Assembly: GCA_963818645.1 (NCBI GenBank)
Contig: CAWFTF010000007.1
Coordinates: forward strand, 85,346-149,345
Direction: 5' to 3'
Length of the DNA stretch: 64,000 nt
From: Gp6-AA40 sp963818645
GTDB taxonomy: Bacteria; Acidobacteriota; Vicinamibacteria; Vicinamibacterales; UBA2999
Under the pieces are notes generated by a model. The model was not told the origin of the DNA. It searched no databases and was given only the letters and a program-made list of their open reading frames with translations. The translations under genes were made by a program, and so were the position numbers. How positions within the stretch are numbered: the stretch's first letter is position 1; the number at the start of each line of letters is the position of its first letter. Shown one piece after another: positions 27,793-37,510 of this stretch.

Positions 27793-29766
27793 GTGCGCAC
27801 TGCCACGATTCTGTTGCTGTCGATCCTGAGCGCACGGGCGGTCGCCGCCGAAGACAAGTCGAAGCCTGGCGAGTTCATCACCGAGCCGGCAACGCTGATC
27901 TCGCTTGGGTTCGAGTGGCGGATCGAGGGCGACGACAATCGCAACGCGCGCGTCGACGTGAGCTACCGCAAACAGGGCGAGCAGGCGTGGAAGGCGGGGC
28001 CGCCGCTTCTGCGCATCGGCAACGAGCGGATCAACGAGAATGCGCTTCAATACGTGACGCCGAACGGGTTCGCGGGTAGCGTGTTCGATCTCGAACCGGC
28101 CACAGCCTACGAGGCGCGGTTCGTCCTGTCAGACCCTGATGGCGTCGAAGGACGTGCCGAGCGGGTCGTGCCGGTTCGCACACGCGCCGAACCGATGCCC
28201 GCCTCCGGAGGCAAGGTCTATCACGTCTATCCTCCGAACTATAAGGGCGAGCGACAGGAGCCTGCGTTCACTGGACTCCTCGCGGCCTACTACACGGGCG
28301 CGTCACATTCCGACAACTTCAACACCTATCCACCACGTGTGCAGCCCGGCGACACGATCCTGGTCCATGCTGGTCTCTACAAAGACGACCGTCTGCGATA
28401 CGGCGGCGGCCTCGGCACCGTATCGAGCGGGACATACTTTCTGACACAGAGCGGCACGGCCGAACGGCCGATCGTGATCAAGGCGGCCGGCGATGGCGAC
28501 GTGATCTTCGACGGCGACGGCGCCTACAACCTGTTCAACGTGATGGCCGCCAACTACAACTACTTCGAAGGCCTGACGATTCGAAACACCGATCTCGCCT
28601 TTCAGGGCGGGCTGAAGAACATCACGGGCTCGAGCGGGCTGACCGTCAAGCGCAGCCGATTCGAGAACGTGGGCCGCGCGATTTACACGGACTGGTCGGG
28701 ATCGAAGGACTACTACATCGCCGACAACGTCATGATCGGCCGCTTCAATCCGAACTACCTGATGGGATTCACCGGCCGCACCTGGCAGAACCTGCCGGAG
28801 TTCAACCCGAAGCTGGTCTCGGAGTATGCGATCAAGGTCTACGGCTCGGGGCATGTCGTCGCCTACAACTCGATCGCCAACTTCCACGACGGCGTCGACG
28901 TCGCGACGTACGGAAACCCGGATGGCAGTCCGAACCCGATCCGCGATCGAATGCCGGTCTCGATCGACTTCTACGGCAACGACATCTCCAACGTCGAAGA
29001 CAACTGTCTCGAGGCCGACGGCGGTGCGCACAACATCCGCATCTTCCGCAATCGCTGCTTCAACCACGGTCATCGCGCGCTCAGCGTGCAGCCGATGTTT
29101 GGCGGACCGGTTTACTTCATTCGCAATGTCGTCTATCACGCGCCGGAAGGCGGCGCCGTGAAGTTCACCGCATCGTCGTCCGGGATCATCGTGTGGCACA
29201 ACACGCTGATCGCGCCGGTGAAGCCGATGCTGCTCGCCGCGTCGAACGTGCACTACCGAAACAACCTGATTCTCGGCAAGAGCGAGACGCTCGAGACATT
29301 CGCGGTCGAAACGAACACCAACTACTCGAGCTCGGACTACAACGGGTTCCGGCCGAACGAGGGCGCCGAGTTCTCATTCGAGTGGAGCTCTCCGTCGCGG
29401 TCGCTGCGCGCGAACTTTCCAGGCGAACCCGGCACGCTTGGCGTTCAGGAGCAGACGAAGCTCGAGGCTTCGTCGCGGGAGCGGCGGCGGTTCAAGACGC
29501 TCAGGGAGTTCAGCGACGCCACTGGTCAGGACGCGCACAGCGTCCTCGTGGACTACGATGTGTTTGTAAAGGTCGCCGCCCCGGGCCCGGATCCGCGCAC
29601 GCTCTACAAGCCGTCGGATTTCGATTTCCAGCTTCGCGCCGGCTCAGTCGCCGTCGACGCAGGCGTGCGGTTGAGCGGGATCAACGACGATTTCACCGGA
29701 AAAGCGCCCGATCTGGGCGCTTACGAAGTCGGGCAACCACTACCGCATTACGGTCCGCGGCCCTAG
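27793..29766 (+). CDS. Secreted right-handed beta-helix protein with N-terminal FnIII-like domain
   Basis: A 657-residue protein. It has a signal peptide (1-18) and a fibronectin-III-like domain at about 35-130 (ATLISLGFEWRIEGDDNRNA, TAYEARFVLSDPDG). A parallel beta-helix of the pectate-lyase/alginate-epimerase type follows from about 150 to 520 (VQPGDTILVHAG, NYNYFEGLTIRNTDL, NRCFNHGHRALSVQP). The C-terminal SVAVDAG and DLGAYE segment is common in secreted parallel beta-helix proteins. It probably binds, cleaves or epimerises a polysaccharide; the catalytic residues are not assignable by eye. It starts at the GTG at 27793. Confidence 0.85.
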   Translation: MRTATILLLSILSARAVAAEDKSKPGEFITEPATLISLGFEWRIEGDDNRNARVDVSYRKQGEQAWKAGPPLLRIGNERINENALQYVTPNGFAGSVFDLEPATAYEARFVLSDPDGVEGRAERVVPVRTRAEPMPASGGKVYHVYPPNYKGERQEPAFTGLLAAYYTGASHSDNFNTYPPRVQPGDTILVHAGLYKDDRLRYGGGLGTVSSGTYFLTQSGTAERPIVIKAAGDGDVIFDGDGAYNLFNVMAANYNYFEGLTIRNTDLAFQGGLKNITGSSGLTVKRSRFENVGRAIYTDWSGSKDYYIADNVMIGRFNPNYLMGFTGRTWQNLPEFNPKLVSEYAIKVYGSGHVVAYNSIANFHDGVDVATYGNPDGSPNPIRDRMPVSIDFYGNDISNVEDNCLEADGGAHNIRIFRNRCFNHGHRALSVQPMFGGPVYFIRNVVYHAPEGGAVKFTASSSGIIVWHNTLIAPVKPMLLAASNVHYRNNLILGKSETLETFAVETNTNYSSSDYNGFRPNEGAEFSFEWSSPSRSLRANFPGEPGTLGVQEQTKLEASSRERRRFKTLREFSDATGQDAHSVLVDYDVFVKVAAPGPDPRTLYKPSDFDFQLRAGSVAVDAGVRLSGINDDFTGKAPDLGAYEVGQPLPHYGPRP

Positions 29767-29811
29767 CCGTGTCACCTTTGCCTGCCGTTCTGACTCTATT
29801 CATCAGAGACG

Positions 29812-30487
29812 ATGCATATCGTGAACGCGCCAGTGCTTGAAGTGTGGACGATGCTGTCGGACGAGCAGGTGGTGACCCGCGTGCTCGCGGGCCAGACCGC
29901 GTTGTTCGAGGTGCTCATGCGCCGGCACAACGAGCGCATTTACCGTGCGGCCCGCGCCATTCTTCGAGACGAGCACGAGGCCGAGGACGTCATGCAGCAG
30001 GCGTATGTCAACGCGTACAGCCACCTGCGCCAGTTCGACGGCCGCTCGAAGTTCTCAACCTGGCTCACGCGCATCGCGGTGCACGAAGCGCTCGCACGCG
30101 CGCGACACCGTGGCCGATACATGACGATGGATGGAGACGAGTCTTCAGTGGCCGATCTGCCAGGTGCCTTCGACGCAGCACCGGATCCCGAGCGGCTGGC
30201 GATCTCGCACGAGCTTGGGGCGCTGGTCGAATCTGCAGTCGATCGACTGCCAGACGGTACGCGTGAAGTGTTCATGCTGAGACAGGTCGAAGGCATGAGC
30301 ACGGAAGAAGTGGCGGTACGCGCTCAACGTCAGCGAGGCCGTCGTCAAGACACGACTGTCGCGTGCGCGTGGCGCCATTCGTCGCGAGCTCTTCGAGCAC
30401 GCCGGGCTTGCAACGTCGAACACATTCCGCTTTCTGCGGCCGAGATGCGACCGCGTTGTGAGCGTCGTTCTCGCACGGATCTCGTAA
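29812..30487 (+). CDS. ECF-type RNA polymerase sigma factor, frameshifted
   Basis: Restored length is about 224 residues. Region 2 is at about 30-100 (RRHNERIYRAARAILRDEHEAEDVMQQAYVNAY cut here into its typical helices). Region 4 begins DRLPDGTREVFMLRQVEGMS. One extra base near 30317 hides the recognition helix. After correction the protein continues YALNVSEAVVKTRLSRARGA and ends at the TAA at 30485. An internal ATG at 29851 could be the true start. No anti-sigma gene follows; the next gene is a cytochrome c. Confidence 0.88.
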
Positions 30488-30552
30488 GCCCACCTCGTCG
30501 CACGCGACTCGTGCATTCGTAACCAAACAGTCGCAACGCACTCTATCGATTA

Positions 30553-30587
30553 CGGGCTCGCGCGACACAGTGAACATGTCGAGCCCG
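30553..30587. promoter_or_regulatory. Bulged hairpin in the leader of the cytochrome gene
   Basis: CGGGCT...CGACA pairs with TGTCG-AGCCCG, with a CGCG bulge and a 9-nt loop. It ends 19 bp before the ATG at 30607, just before the GGAG ribosome site. It could terminate the sigma-factor transcript or act on translation. Confidence 0.35.
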
Positions 30588-30606
30588 GCGAACAGGAGCG
30601 AGCGTC

Positions 30607-31805
30607 ATGCGACTCATCGGCGGTGCTGCTATCGCCTTCGTCCTCACGCTGACATGCATGTCAGTGTCTGCACCCGCGCAAGGGCAGCAGCGACAGGATG
30701 GCCAGGCCATCTTTCGTTTCGACACATTCGGTGACGAACAGCTCTGGACAGATGTCCTGCGCATGAACGATGCGATCGAGACGGTGAGCCCGGCTACGGC
30801 GTTCTCGGTCGGTCTCAAGGTCGACGTGCGCGCGCTGCCTCCCACGGTGATCAAGGCGCTCAAGGCGGGTGAGATCGATCTGAACGATCCTACCGTGACG
30901 CTGACGTTGCTCAAGCTCAATGCGGTGGTTGGCGTGATGGGCAAGGTCAACGACGCTGGCGAGCTCACGCGCGTCGGGATCACCTGTGCGCTCTGTCATT
31001 CGACGGTCGACAATTCGCTGACGACCGGCATCGGGCGGCGACTCGACGGCTGGCCGAATCACGACCTGAATGTCGGCGCGATCGTCGGGCTGTCGCCGGC
31101 GCTACCCGCGGATCTCAAGGCGGAGTTCGCCAAGTGGGGACCGGGCATGTACGACCCGCGCCACCATGCCTTCGACGGAATGAATCTGATTGGATTGAAC
31201 AGTCCGTCGGTGCCGGTCGTGATTCCGCCCGCGTACGGATTGAAGGGCGTCGGATTCGAGACCTATACCGCAGACGGACCGATCTCGTACTGGAACGCCT
31301 ACGTCGGTATCTCGCAGATGGGCGGCCAGGGCACCTTCCGCGATCCGCGCATCGGTCTCTTCATCCGTCAGACACCTGATCTCGTCACCCCGAAGTTAGC
31401 CGCGCTGTCCCAGTATCAACTCGGTCTGCGAGCACCCGAGCCGCCCGAGGGCAGCTTCAATCGACGGGCGGCGCAGCGAGGAAAGCGCGTGTTCTACAAC
31501 GATGGCGGATGCGGGAGCTGTCACTCCGGATCGACGTTCACCGATGTGTCGAAGGGTCCACGGAAAGACCGTCCGTTCCTGCACGATCCATCTGAGGTCG
31601 GAACCGATTCGGCGTACGCAGGCGAACCGCCACGGGGAAATACCGAACGACACCGCTGCGTGCGCTCTGGCAGCATCCGCCGTACTTCCACGACGGAAGC
31701 GCGACGGATCTGCCCGCGGTCGTCGATCACTACGTCAAGCAGTTCGGGCTCACGCTGACGGACGATCAGAAATTCGATCTCGTCGAGTTTCTGAAATCGT
31801 TGTGA
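30607..31805 (+). CDS. Exported di-heme cytochrome c, frameshifted near the 3' end
   Basis: Restored length is about 399 residues. A signal peptide (1-25) precedes heme motif CALCH at 127-131 and a second, CGSCH, at 302-306. After correction of one missing base near 31623 the tail reads KYRTTPLRALWQHPPYFHDG and ends at the TGA at 31803. That tail is the typical distal end of MauG/cytochrome-c-peroxidase-like and related di-heme proteins. It acts in the periplasm in electron transfer, partner unknown. It follows the sigma-factor gene by about 120 bp. Confidence 0.85.
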
Positions 31806-31838
31806 TCGGAACCTCGCGACGGCGGTCTGACCCGGCGT

Positions 31839-31868
31839 GCTCCGGTTCGACGCCGTGGAAAAACGGCT
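31839..31868 (+). repeat. Intergenic element copy 2 (shared with 8212-8241)
   Basis: It matches the 8212 element at 28 of 30 bases. The stem is GCCGT/ACGGC around GGAAAA, one pair better than in copy 1. It lies 33 bp after the cytochrome stop, again in a convergent intergenic region (31806-32062) that otherwise holds only the hairpin at 31891. Confidence 0.6.
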
Positions 31869-31890
31869 CTCCGCATCGTTCTTCGCGTAA

Positions 31891-31915
31891 CCGCGCAGCT
31901 CCGTGAGCTGCGCGG
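31891..31915. terminator. Perfect 11-bp hairpin between convergent genes
   Basis: CCGCGCAGCTC and GAGCTGCGCGG pair completely around a CGT loop. It lies midway between the convergent cytochrome and ThuA-NHL genes and is the best terminator-like stem in the window, though it has no U-tract. Confidence 0.5.
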
Positions 31916-32062
31916 CCATCACGCTCCGAGCCCGTGTCGCCGTCTGCCGCCTGTCACGTCGCTCACAGTCGCGCCTCTCAGAAGCGCACTGCGCCGTAGG
32001 CGCTGTATCGCCCCGTGAGCGCCTGGCGTGCCACTCCGAATGCGCCCTTCGGCGATAAGGCG

Positions 32063-33907
32063 CTATGGCAACAGGATGAACTTCTGAACCCGCCGGTTCT
32101 CGGGGCGAAGCGGCGTGACCTCGGTTACATAGAGATTGCCCTTCGAATCGGCGGCCATGTGATGCAGGGTGCCGAACTGGCCGGGTGCCGACCCCCACTC
32201 GCCGAAGCTGTCGAGGAGCTCGAGCCCGCGCCGTTCGAACACCATCACCTTGGCCTGGCTGCGATTGCCGACGTAGAGAAAGCGCTGCTCCGGATCGGTG
32301 GAGAACGCGGTGCTCGCAGCAGTGGTGCCGTTGCCGCAGTCCGGCGCCTTGCATTCACGACCGATGAACACCTGCGTGACGTATGTGCCATCGAGCCTGA
32401 AGACCTGAACACGTTTGCCACCGCGATCCGAGACGTACACGAGGCCGTCCTTCGACACGCGCGCCGCATGAACAGGCTGCACGAACTGCGAGGCTCCCAG
32501 CGGCTCGGCATCCGGGGGCGCTGGGTTGGGCGGGTCGTCCTTCGGTACGTTTCCGAACGCGCCCCACATGCGCTTGAACTTGCCGCTGTCCGCGTCGAAC
32601 ACGATGATCCGGCGGTTGCCGTAGCCATCCGCGACGAACAGCTCATTCGTCGCCGCGTGCACGAACGCATCTGCCGGCTGATTGAGATTCTCCGTGTCTG
32701 CGTTCCCGCGGCTCTTTCCCGCGTGTCCGACCTGCATCACGAAGCTGCCGTCTTTCCTGAACTTCAGTATCTGATGGTCGTTCGTGCCGTTGCCTCCGAT
32801 CCACACGAAGCCTTTCGGGTCCACGTAGATCCCATGCTCGGACGATGGCCATTCGTAGCCTGGGCCCGGTCCACCCCAGGCACGAACGAACGTGCCGTCG
32901 GCGGTGAACTCGAGAACCGGCGGCGCCGCCTTCGTCTTCTCTTCCGGACCGAGCGTGCCGGGGCGCTGCAGCACCCACACGTGATCGTCGGCGTCGATGG
33001 ACACGCTCGACACCTGGCCGAACTGCCAGCCGTTTGGAATCTTCGGCCACGCCGGATCGACGCGAAACTTCGGCGCCGCCGTCGCAGCGAGCGCAGGCGG
33101 AATCGGCAGCGTCACCTTGCCCGTCGCGGCCCATTCGGCGCCACGAGCGAATGTCGTTCCGAACCCGGACTCGCGCACTTCGTCAGGCCCGTGCCCGAGC
33201 GTCGTCACGAACACGCGTCCCGATCCGTACTGTGTCGTCCACAGCATTGGCTGGTGAATGCCCGCACCAGGAATCGGCTGGCGCGCCTTGCCTTGATAGA
33301 GCGTGTGATCGTCGTAGGCAGTCGCGAGAACGTGATAGCTGCCTTCGGGCTGCCAGCGAAGGTTGGCGTACAACTCGTCAGTCGTGACTCCGAACGATTT
33401 CAACCCGCGTGTGATCGGATGCTCGGTGTCCTTGATGTCGACGGTGAAATCGTGTCGCGCGGAATGATGGCCGTTGTTCGGCCGCCAGTTGCCGCCGCTC
33501 ATCTTTTCGTATTCGGTCCACCCGTCGAACGCACCAAGCGCGAGGTGATAGAGCACCAGGCCTTTGCCAGAACGGACGAACGCTTCGAGCGCTGCGTTTG
33601 CGCGATCACCCCAGCGATCCTTGTCGCCGCGGTTGTAGTAGTTGACGACGACGAGGTCGTAGTTGGCGAGCGTCTCCGGACCCGCGCCGCGGAACTCCTC
33701 ATTGACGCGCACTTCGAATCGTCCGGTCGATTCGAGAATCTGCTTGAGGATCGGCGTCGTGCCTCGCCAGTCGTGCACGTGCTGACCGGTGATGAGGAGA
33801 ACCTGGATCTTCGAAGGGTCAGGCGGCGGGCTTGGCTGCGCGAATGCGAGTGATGCTATTCCGATAAGGCACGCCAGTGACTGCACGGCAAGACGTCGCA
33901 TCCTCAT
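32063..33907 (-). CDS. Exported ThuA-like domain fused to NHL-repeat propeller
   Basis: A 614-residue protein with a signal peptide (to about residue 23). A ThuA/glutamine-amidotransferase-like domain spans about 30-270 (VLLITGQHVHDWRGTTPILKQ, GKGLVLYHLALGAFDGW, GRVFVTTLGHG). An NHL propeller spans about 285-614 that parallels the protein at 25908 nearly blade for blade. The start at the ATG at 33907 overlaps the stop of the upstream PQQ dehydrogenase gene as ATGA, with AAAGG eight bases ahead. ThuA domains are linked to trehalose/disaccharide keto-sugar use; coupling to a PQQ enzyme suggests periplasmic sugar or alcohol oxidation, by inference. Confidence 0.87.
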   Translation of the reverse strand: MRMRRLAVQSLACLIGIASLAFAQPSPPPDPSKIQVLLITGQHVHDWRGTTPILKQILESTGRFEVRVNEEFRGAGPETLANYDLVVVNYYNRGDKDRWGDRANAALEAFVRSGKGLVLYHLALGAFDGWTEYEKMSGGNWRPNNGHHSARHDFTVDIKDTEHPITRGLKSFGVTTDELYANLRWQPEGSYHVLATAYDDHTLYQGKARQPIPGAGIHQPMLWTTQYGSGRVFVTTLGHGPDEVRESGFGTTFARGAEWAATGKVTLPIPPALAATAAPKFRVDPAWPKIPNGWQFGQVSSVSIDADDHVWVLQRPGTLGPEEKTKAAPPVLEFTADGTFVRAWGGPGPGYEWPSSEHGIYVDPKGFVWIGGNGTNDHQILKFRKDGSFVMQVGHAGKSRGNADTENLNQPADAFVHAATNELFVADGYGNRRIIVFDADSGKFKRMWGAFGNVPKDDPPNPAPPDAEPLGASQFVQPVHAARVSKDGLVYVSDRGGKRVQVFRLDGTYVTQVFIGRECKAPDCGNGTTAASTAFSTDPEQRFLYVGNRSQAKVMVFERRGLELLDSFGEWGSAPGQFGTLHHMAADSKGNLYVTEVTPLRPENRRVQKFILLP

Positions 33908-35712
33908 CTGGACCACCTTTGCCGTTGACCTTTGCCTTTTGCCTTTACTCGATCGCGAAACACCCAGACCGCTCCACCCTCTGGCACTTCGGGATACTCA
34001 CCGGGAAACAGTCGATTCAACGTCGCCTGCATCCCGCGGGAATCGCCGCCCCAGCCCGACTCCACGGCCACGTACTGCTTGCCATCCACCTTGAACGTCG
34101 TCGGTGGCGCCAGGATGCCGGAGTTCGTCGGAAACTCCCAGAGCAGCTTTCCCGTTGATGCATCGAACGCATGGAACTTGCGATCGGCCGTACCGCCGCT
34201 GAAGACGATGCCGCCGGCGGTCACGAGCATGCCGCCCCAGTTCGGCGACTTGTCGTAGACGTGCGTCCACACCTTCTGCCCCGTATCCACGTTCCACGCC
34301 TGCACTTCGCCGACGTGATCGGCGCCAGGCTTGATGAACGGGCGGCTGCCGCTCACGCCGACAAATGGCCGGCCCGGTGTGTACTGCGGCATGGTGCCCA
34401 GGTTCGATCCGCACAGGTTGTTGTTGGCGGGGATGTAGATCATCCGGGTGCGCGGACTGAAGGCGATCGGCGGCCAGTTCTTGCCGCCATGAACACCCGG
34501 ACAGAAGTCCGCGCGCGTTCCCGTCATCGGCTTCTTCTCTGGGTCGACGTCGGGTTTACCCGTCACAGGATCGAGGCTGCGGAAGACGTCCTGATACACG
34601 AAGGGTTTCCCCTCGACGAACTTGATCGGGCCCGCACTGCGCTCGAGAAACCAGATGTATCCGTCACGGGCGACGTCGATGAGCCCTTTGATCGTTCGTC
34701 CGTTGCGCTGGTAGTCGACGAGGATCGGCGGTGAGACCTCGTCCCAGTCCCACGAATCGTTCGGATGATATTGGTGGTAACCCTTGATCGCGCCGGTCGC
34801 GACATCGAGTGCGATCGTCGACGTCACGTAGAGGTTGTCGCCGGGGCGCTGATCGCCGATCGTCGGTCCGCCGTTGCCCGTTCCCCAGAACGCGAGGTTC
34901 GTCTCCGGATCGTAGTTGCCCGTGACCCAGACCGGGGCTCCGCCGGTCTTCCACTGATCGCCCTTCGGCCATGTCTCGCTTCCAGGCTCGCCTGGAGCAG
35001 GCACGGTGTACGTGCGCCACTTCTCCTTGCCGGTCTCGACGTCGAAGCCGGCGACGAAACCGCGGATGCCGAACTCGCCTCCTGACGCACCCAGCATCAC
35101 GACGCCGCCAGCCACGAGCGGCGCGAGCGTCGTGTAGTAACCCGCCTTGTTGTCGGCGACGACCGACGTCCACACTTCGCGTCCCGTGCGCGCATCGAGC
35201 GCGACGAGCACGGCCTCACCTGCAGCGAAGAACACTTTGTCGCCATAGAGCGCGACGCCGCGGTTGGTCTGATGCGGAACGTTCATGCCAGTCTCGAGCG
35301 GGCGTCGATAGCGCCAGAGCAGGTTTCCGCTCTTCACATCGATCGCAATGACCTGGTTGTTCGGACTGGTGACGAACATCACACCAGCGTTGACCAGTGG
35401 CGCGGCTTGATGCACTCGTGCTTCGGCGGTCGAGAACACCCACACCGGCTTCAATCGCTGAACGTTCGCCGGCGTGATGTCTGACAGCGGACTGAAGCCC
35501 CACCCGTCGTAGGTGCGGCGGATCATCAGCCAGTCCTGATCGTCTGGCTTGCGAAGTCGCTCGGCAGTAACCGGCTTGTAGTCCTTGAGGACGGCCGGCA
35601 TCGGTGGATCGGCAGGCGGTTGCGGCTGCTGACCGGGGGCCGCGCCTTGTGTCAGAACAGTCGCGGCGACACTCATCACGAAAGCGGCGACGACACCGCG
35701 CAGGCGTTTCAT
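33904..35712 (-). CDS. PQQ-dependent (quinoprotein) alcohol/sugar dehydrogenase, exported
   Basis: A 602-residue eight-bladed quinoprotein with a signal peptide (1-24). PQQ-propeller repeats (VIAIDVKSGNLLWRYRRP, LVALDARTGREVW, KFHAFDASTGKLLWEFP) and FWGTGNGGPTIGDQRPGDNL match the methanol/ethanol-dehydrogenase class. DSWDWDE contains an Asp-Trp-Asp at 322-324, which fits the extra Asp of lanthanide-dependent members (XoxF/PedH type). The adjacent-Cys disulfide ring of MxaF is not seen. The start is the ATG at 35712, not the TTG 18 bp upstream. The last 12 codons run into an AAAGGCA heptad repeat. Confidence 0.9.
   Translation of the reverse strand: MKRLRGVVAAFVMSVAATVLTQGAAPGQQPQPPADPPMPAVLKDYKPVTAERLRKPDDQDWLMIRRTYDGWGFSPLSDITPANVQRLKPVWVFSTAEARVHQAAPLVNAGVMFVTSPNNQVIAIDVKSGNLLWRYRRPLETGMNVPHQTNRGVALYGDKVFFAAGEAVLVALDARTGREVWTSVVADNKAGYYTTLAPLVAGGVVMLGASGGEFGIRGFVAGFDVETGKEKWRTYTVPAPGEPGSETWPKGDQWKTGGAPVWVTGNYDPETNLAFWGTGNGGPTIGDQRPGDNLYVTSTIALDVATGAIKGYHQYHPNDSWDWDEVSPPILVDYQRNGRTIKGLIDVARDGYIWFLERSAGPIKFVEGKPFVYQDVFRSLDPVTGKPDVDPEKKPMTGTRADFCPGVHGGKNWPPIAFSPRTRMIYIPANNNLCGSNLGTMPQYTPGRPFVGVSGSRPFIKPGADHVGEVQAWNVDTGQKVWTHVYDKSPNWGGMLVTAGGIVFSGGTADRKFHAFDASTGKLLWEFPTNSGILAPPTTFKVDGKQYVAVESGWGGDSRGMQATLNRLFPGEYPEVPEGGAVWVFRDRVKAKGKGQRQRWSR
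33917..33950. repeat. Heptad repeat, TTTGCCT family (R6), at a gene's 3' end
   Basis: Units of period 7 (TTTGCCG, TTGACCT, TTGCCTT) form the last codons of the PQQ dehydrogenase, giving a Lys/Gly/Gln-rich tail. They also hold the ribosome site of the next gene. Confidence 0.85.
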
Positions 35713-35730
35713 GACGTGGGAGTCTACCAA

Positions 35731-35828
35731 AGTGATTCTTGATTGCTGTTCGAATTCACCAGCAAATCAACAATCACCAATCTTCAATCAACAACAATTC
35801 AAGAATCGAAGATCCAAAGATCAGCAAT
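35731..35828. repeat. Heptad repeat, TTGATTG / CAATCAA family (R3)
   Basis: A short TTGATTG-type arm is followed by many AATCAAC/AATCACC-type units that are its complement, filling the gap between the purK stop and the PQQ dehydrogenase start. The family recurs at 39742 and 41378. Confidence 0.9.
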
Positions 35829-35836
35829 GAATGGCC

Positions 35837-36968
35837 CTACGACAACAACGCATCCCTCGCGGCAACGACGACATCCTGCGCTTCGGCAACGGTGCGCGCA
35901 ATTGCGGTGAGATGTCCCATCTTCCTGCCGGGCCTCGGCTCGTTCTTGCCGTATAAGTGCAGCTTGACGTCAGGAAATCGGCAGGCCGCCGCCCAGTTTG
36001 GTTCGCCTTCCGACCACAGATCGCCGAGCAGGTTCGCCATCGCCGCCGGCTTCAGACAGTTCAGTGGACCCGAGCGGCAAGCCACAGATCGCGCGCACCT
36101 GCTGCTCGAACTGACTCGTGACCGCGGCGTCGAATGTGAGGTGACCCGAGTTGTGCGGCCGCGGCGCGAGCTCGTTGACGAGCAGCTCGTTGTCGGTCGT
36201 CACGAAGAACTCCACGCAGAGCACGCCGACGTAGTCGAGCGCCTCCAGAATCGCGCGCGCAATCTCGCGTGCACGTGACGCCATCGCCGGCGGCACTGCC
36301 GCAGGTGCTGTCGTCACATCGAGGATGTGATTGCTGTGGCGATTCTCGAACGGCGGATATTCGGCAACAGCGCCGTCGAGTCCACGCGCCGCGATCACCG
36401 AGATCTCCGCCTGCAGCGACACGAACTTCTCGACCAGGACCTCGCTGCCCTTGAGCGCCGCCCACACACGCTCGACCTCGTTCGCCCGCGTGATCTTGTG
36501 CTGCCCTTTGCCGTCGTAGCCGAACGCCGCCAACTTGATCACGGCGGGCGTGCCGATGCGCGTCACGCCGTCCTGCAGTTCCTCCAGTGTCGTCGCCCGC
36601 GCGAACGGCACGGTGGGAAATCCGCGCTCAGACAGGAACGCCTTCTCGCGTCCGCGCTGTTGAGCGATATAGAGCGCCGCTCCAGACGGTCGCACGGGCA
36701 CGAGGCCATCGAGCGCATGCACGGCGTCACTCGGCACGTTCTCGAATTCGAAGGTGACGACGGCGACGTCCTTCGCGAATGCCCGCAGCGCGTCGAGATC
36801 CTCGTAGGACGCCGTGACTTCCAGATCGGCAACCTGACCGGTCGGCGTGTCCTGATCGGGAGAGAAGGTGTGGACCCGGTATCCCATGCGGCGGGCGGCG
36901 ATGGTGAACATCCGCCCGAGTTGGCCGCTCCCGAGCACACCGAGCGTCGCGCCCGGCGCGATGATCAT
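35837..36968 (-). CDS. purK: N5-carboxyaminoimidazole ribonucleotide synthase PurK, frameshifted
   Basis: Restored length is about 377 residues. The ATP-grasp enzyme starts MIIAPGATLGVLGSGQLGRM and has TFEFENVP, FVSLQAEISVIAARG and NELAPRPHNSGH. One extra base near 36056 shifts the last 74 residues, which then read LKPAAMANLLGDLW and HLYGKNEPRPGRKMGH, the normal PurK end. It converts AIR plus bicarbonate and ATP to N5-CAIR in purine synthesis. Its ATG overlaps the purE stop as ATGA. Confidence 0.94.
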
Positions 36969-37447
36969 GGCAGACGATCCTGCCGGACCTTCTCCGTCTG
37001 CTCGACGCGAAACGCGCGCAGCTTCTCGCGCAGATCGGGACGCGAATTCGACAGGATGGACAACGCAAGGAGGCCCGCATTGGTCGCGCCCGGCTTGCCA
37101 ATCGCCAGCGTGCCCACAGGCACGCCGCCTGGCATCTGGACGATCGAGAGCAGCGAGTCCAGCCCCTGCAACGCGGCACTCTGCACCGGGACACCAAGCA
37201 CAGGAAGCACCGTATGCGCAGCCACCATCCCGGGAAGGTGCGCCGCACCGCCCGCCCCGGCAATCACGACTTCGATCCCGCGCCCTTCCGCTCCCGACGC
37301 GAATTCGGCCATCCACACAGGCGTTCGATGCGCCGAAACTATGTGCTTTTCATAGGGAACGCCAAAGCGCTCCAGCACGTCGACGGCATGTTGCATCGTC
37401 TCCCAATCGGAGGACGAACCCATGATCACGGCTACTAGAGGAGTCAC
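36965..37447 (-). CDS. purE: N5-carboxyaminoimidazole ribonucleotide mutase PurE (class I)
   Basis: A 160-residue protein with the class I signature MGSSSDW near the N-terminus, SAHRTP with the catalytic His, and AGAGGAAHLPGM. It moves the carboxylate of N5-CAIR to C4, pairing with PurK directly downstream. It starts with the GTG at 37447. A 63-bp divergent region separates it from icd. Confidence 0.96.
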   Translation of the reverse strand: MTPLVAVIMGSSSDWETMQHAVDVLERFGVPYEKHIVSAHRTPVWMAEFASGAEGRGIEVVIAGAGGAAHLPGMVAAHTVLPVLGVPVQSAALQGLDSLLSIVQMPGGVPVGTLAIGKPGATNAGLLALSILSNSRPDLREKLRAFRVEQTEKVRQDRLP

Positions 37448-37510
37448 AAAACGGAAATGTTACCTGAATTGATGGACAATAAAACGTCCGCACAGGCTTT
37501 CCGGAGACAC

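Noticed and set aside
32015..33853. A 612-codon open frame antisense to the ThuA-NHL gene
   Set aside because: No ribosome site or protein-like pattern; it is the expected open antisense frame of a GC-rich gene with strong domain matches on the other strand.
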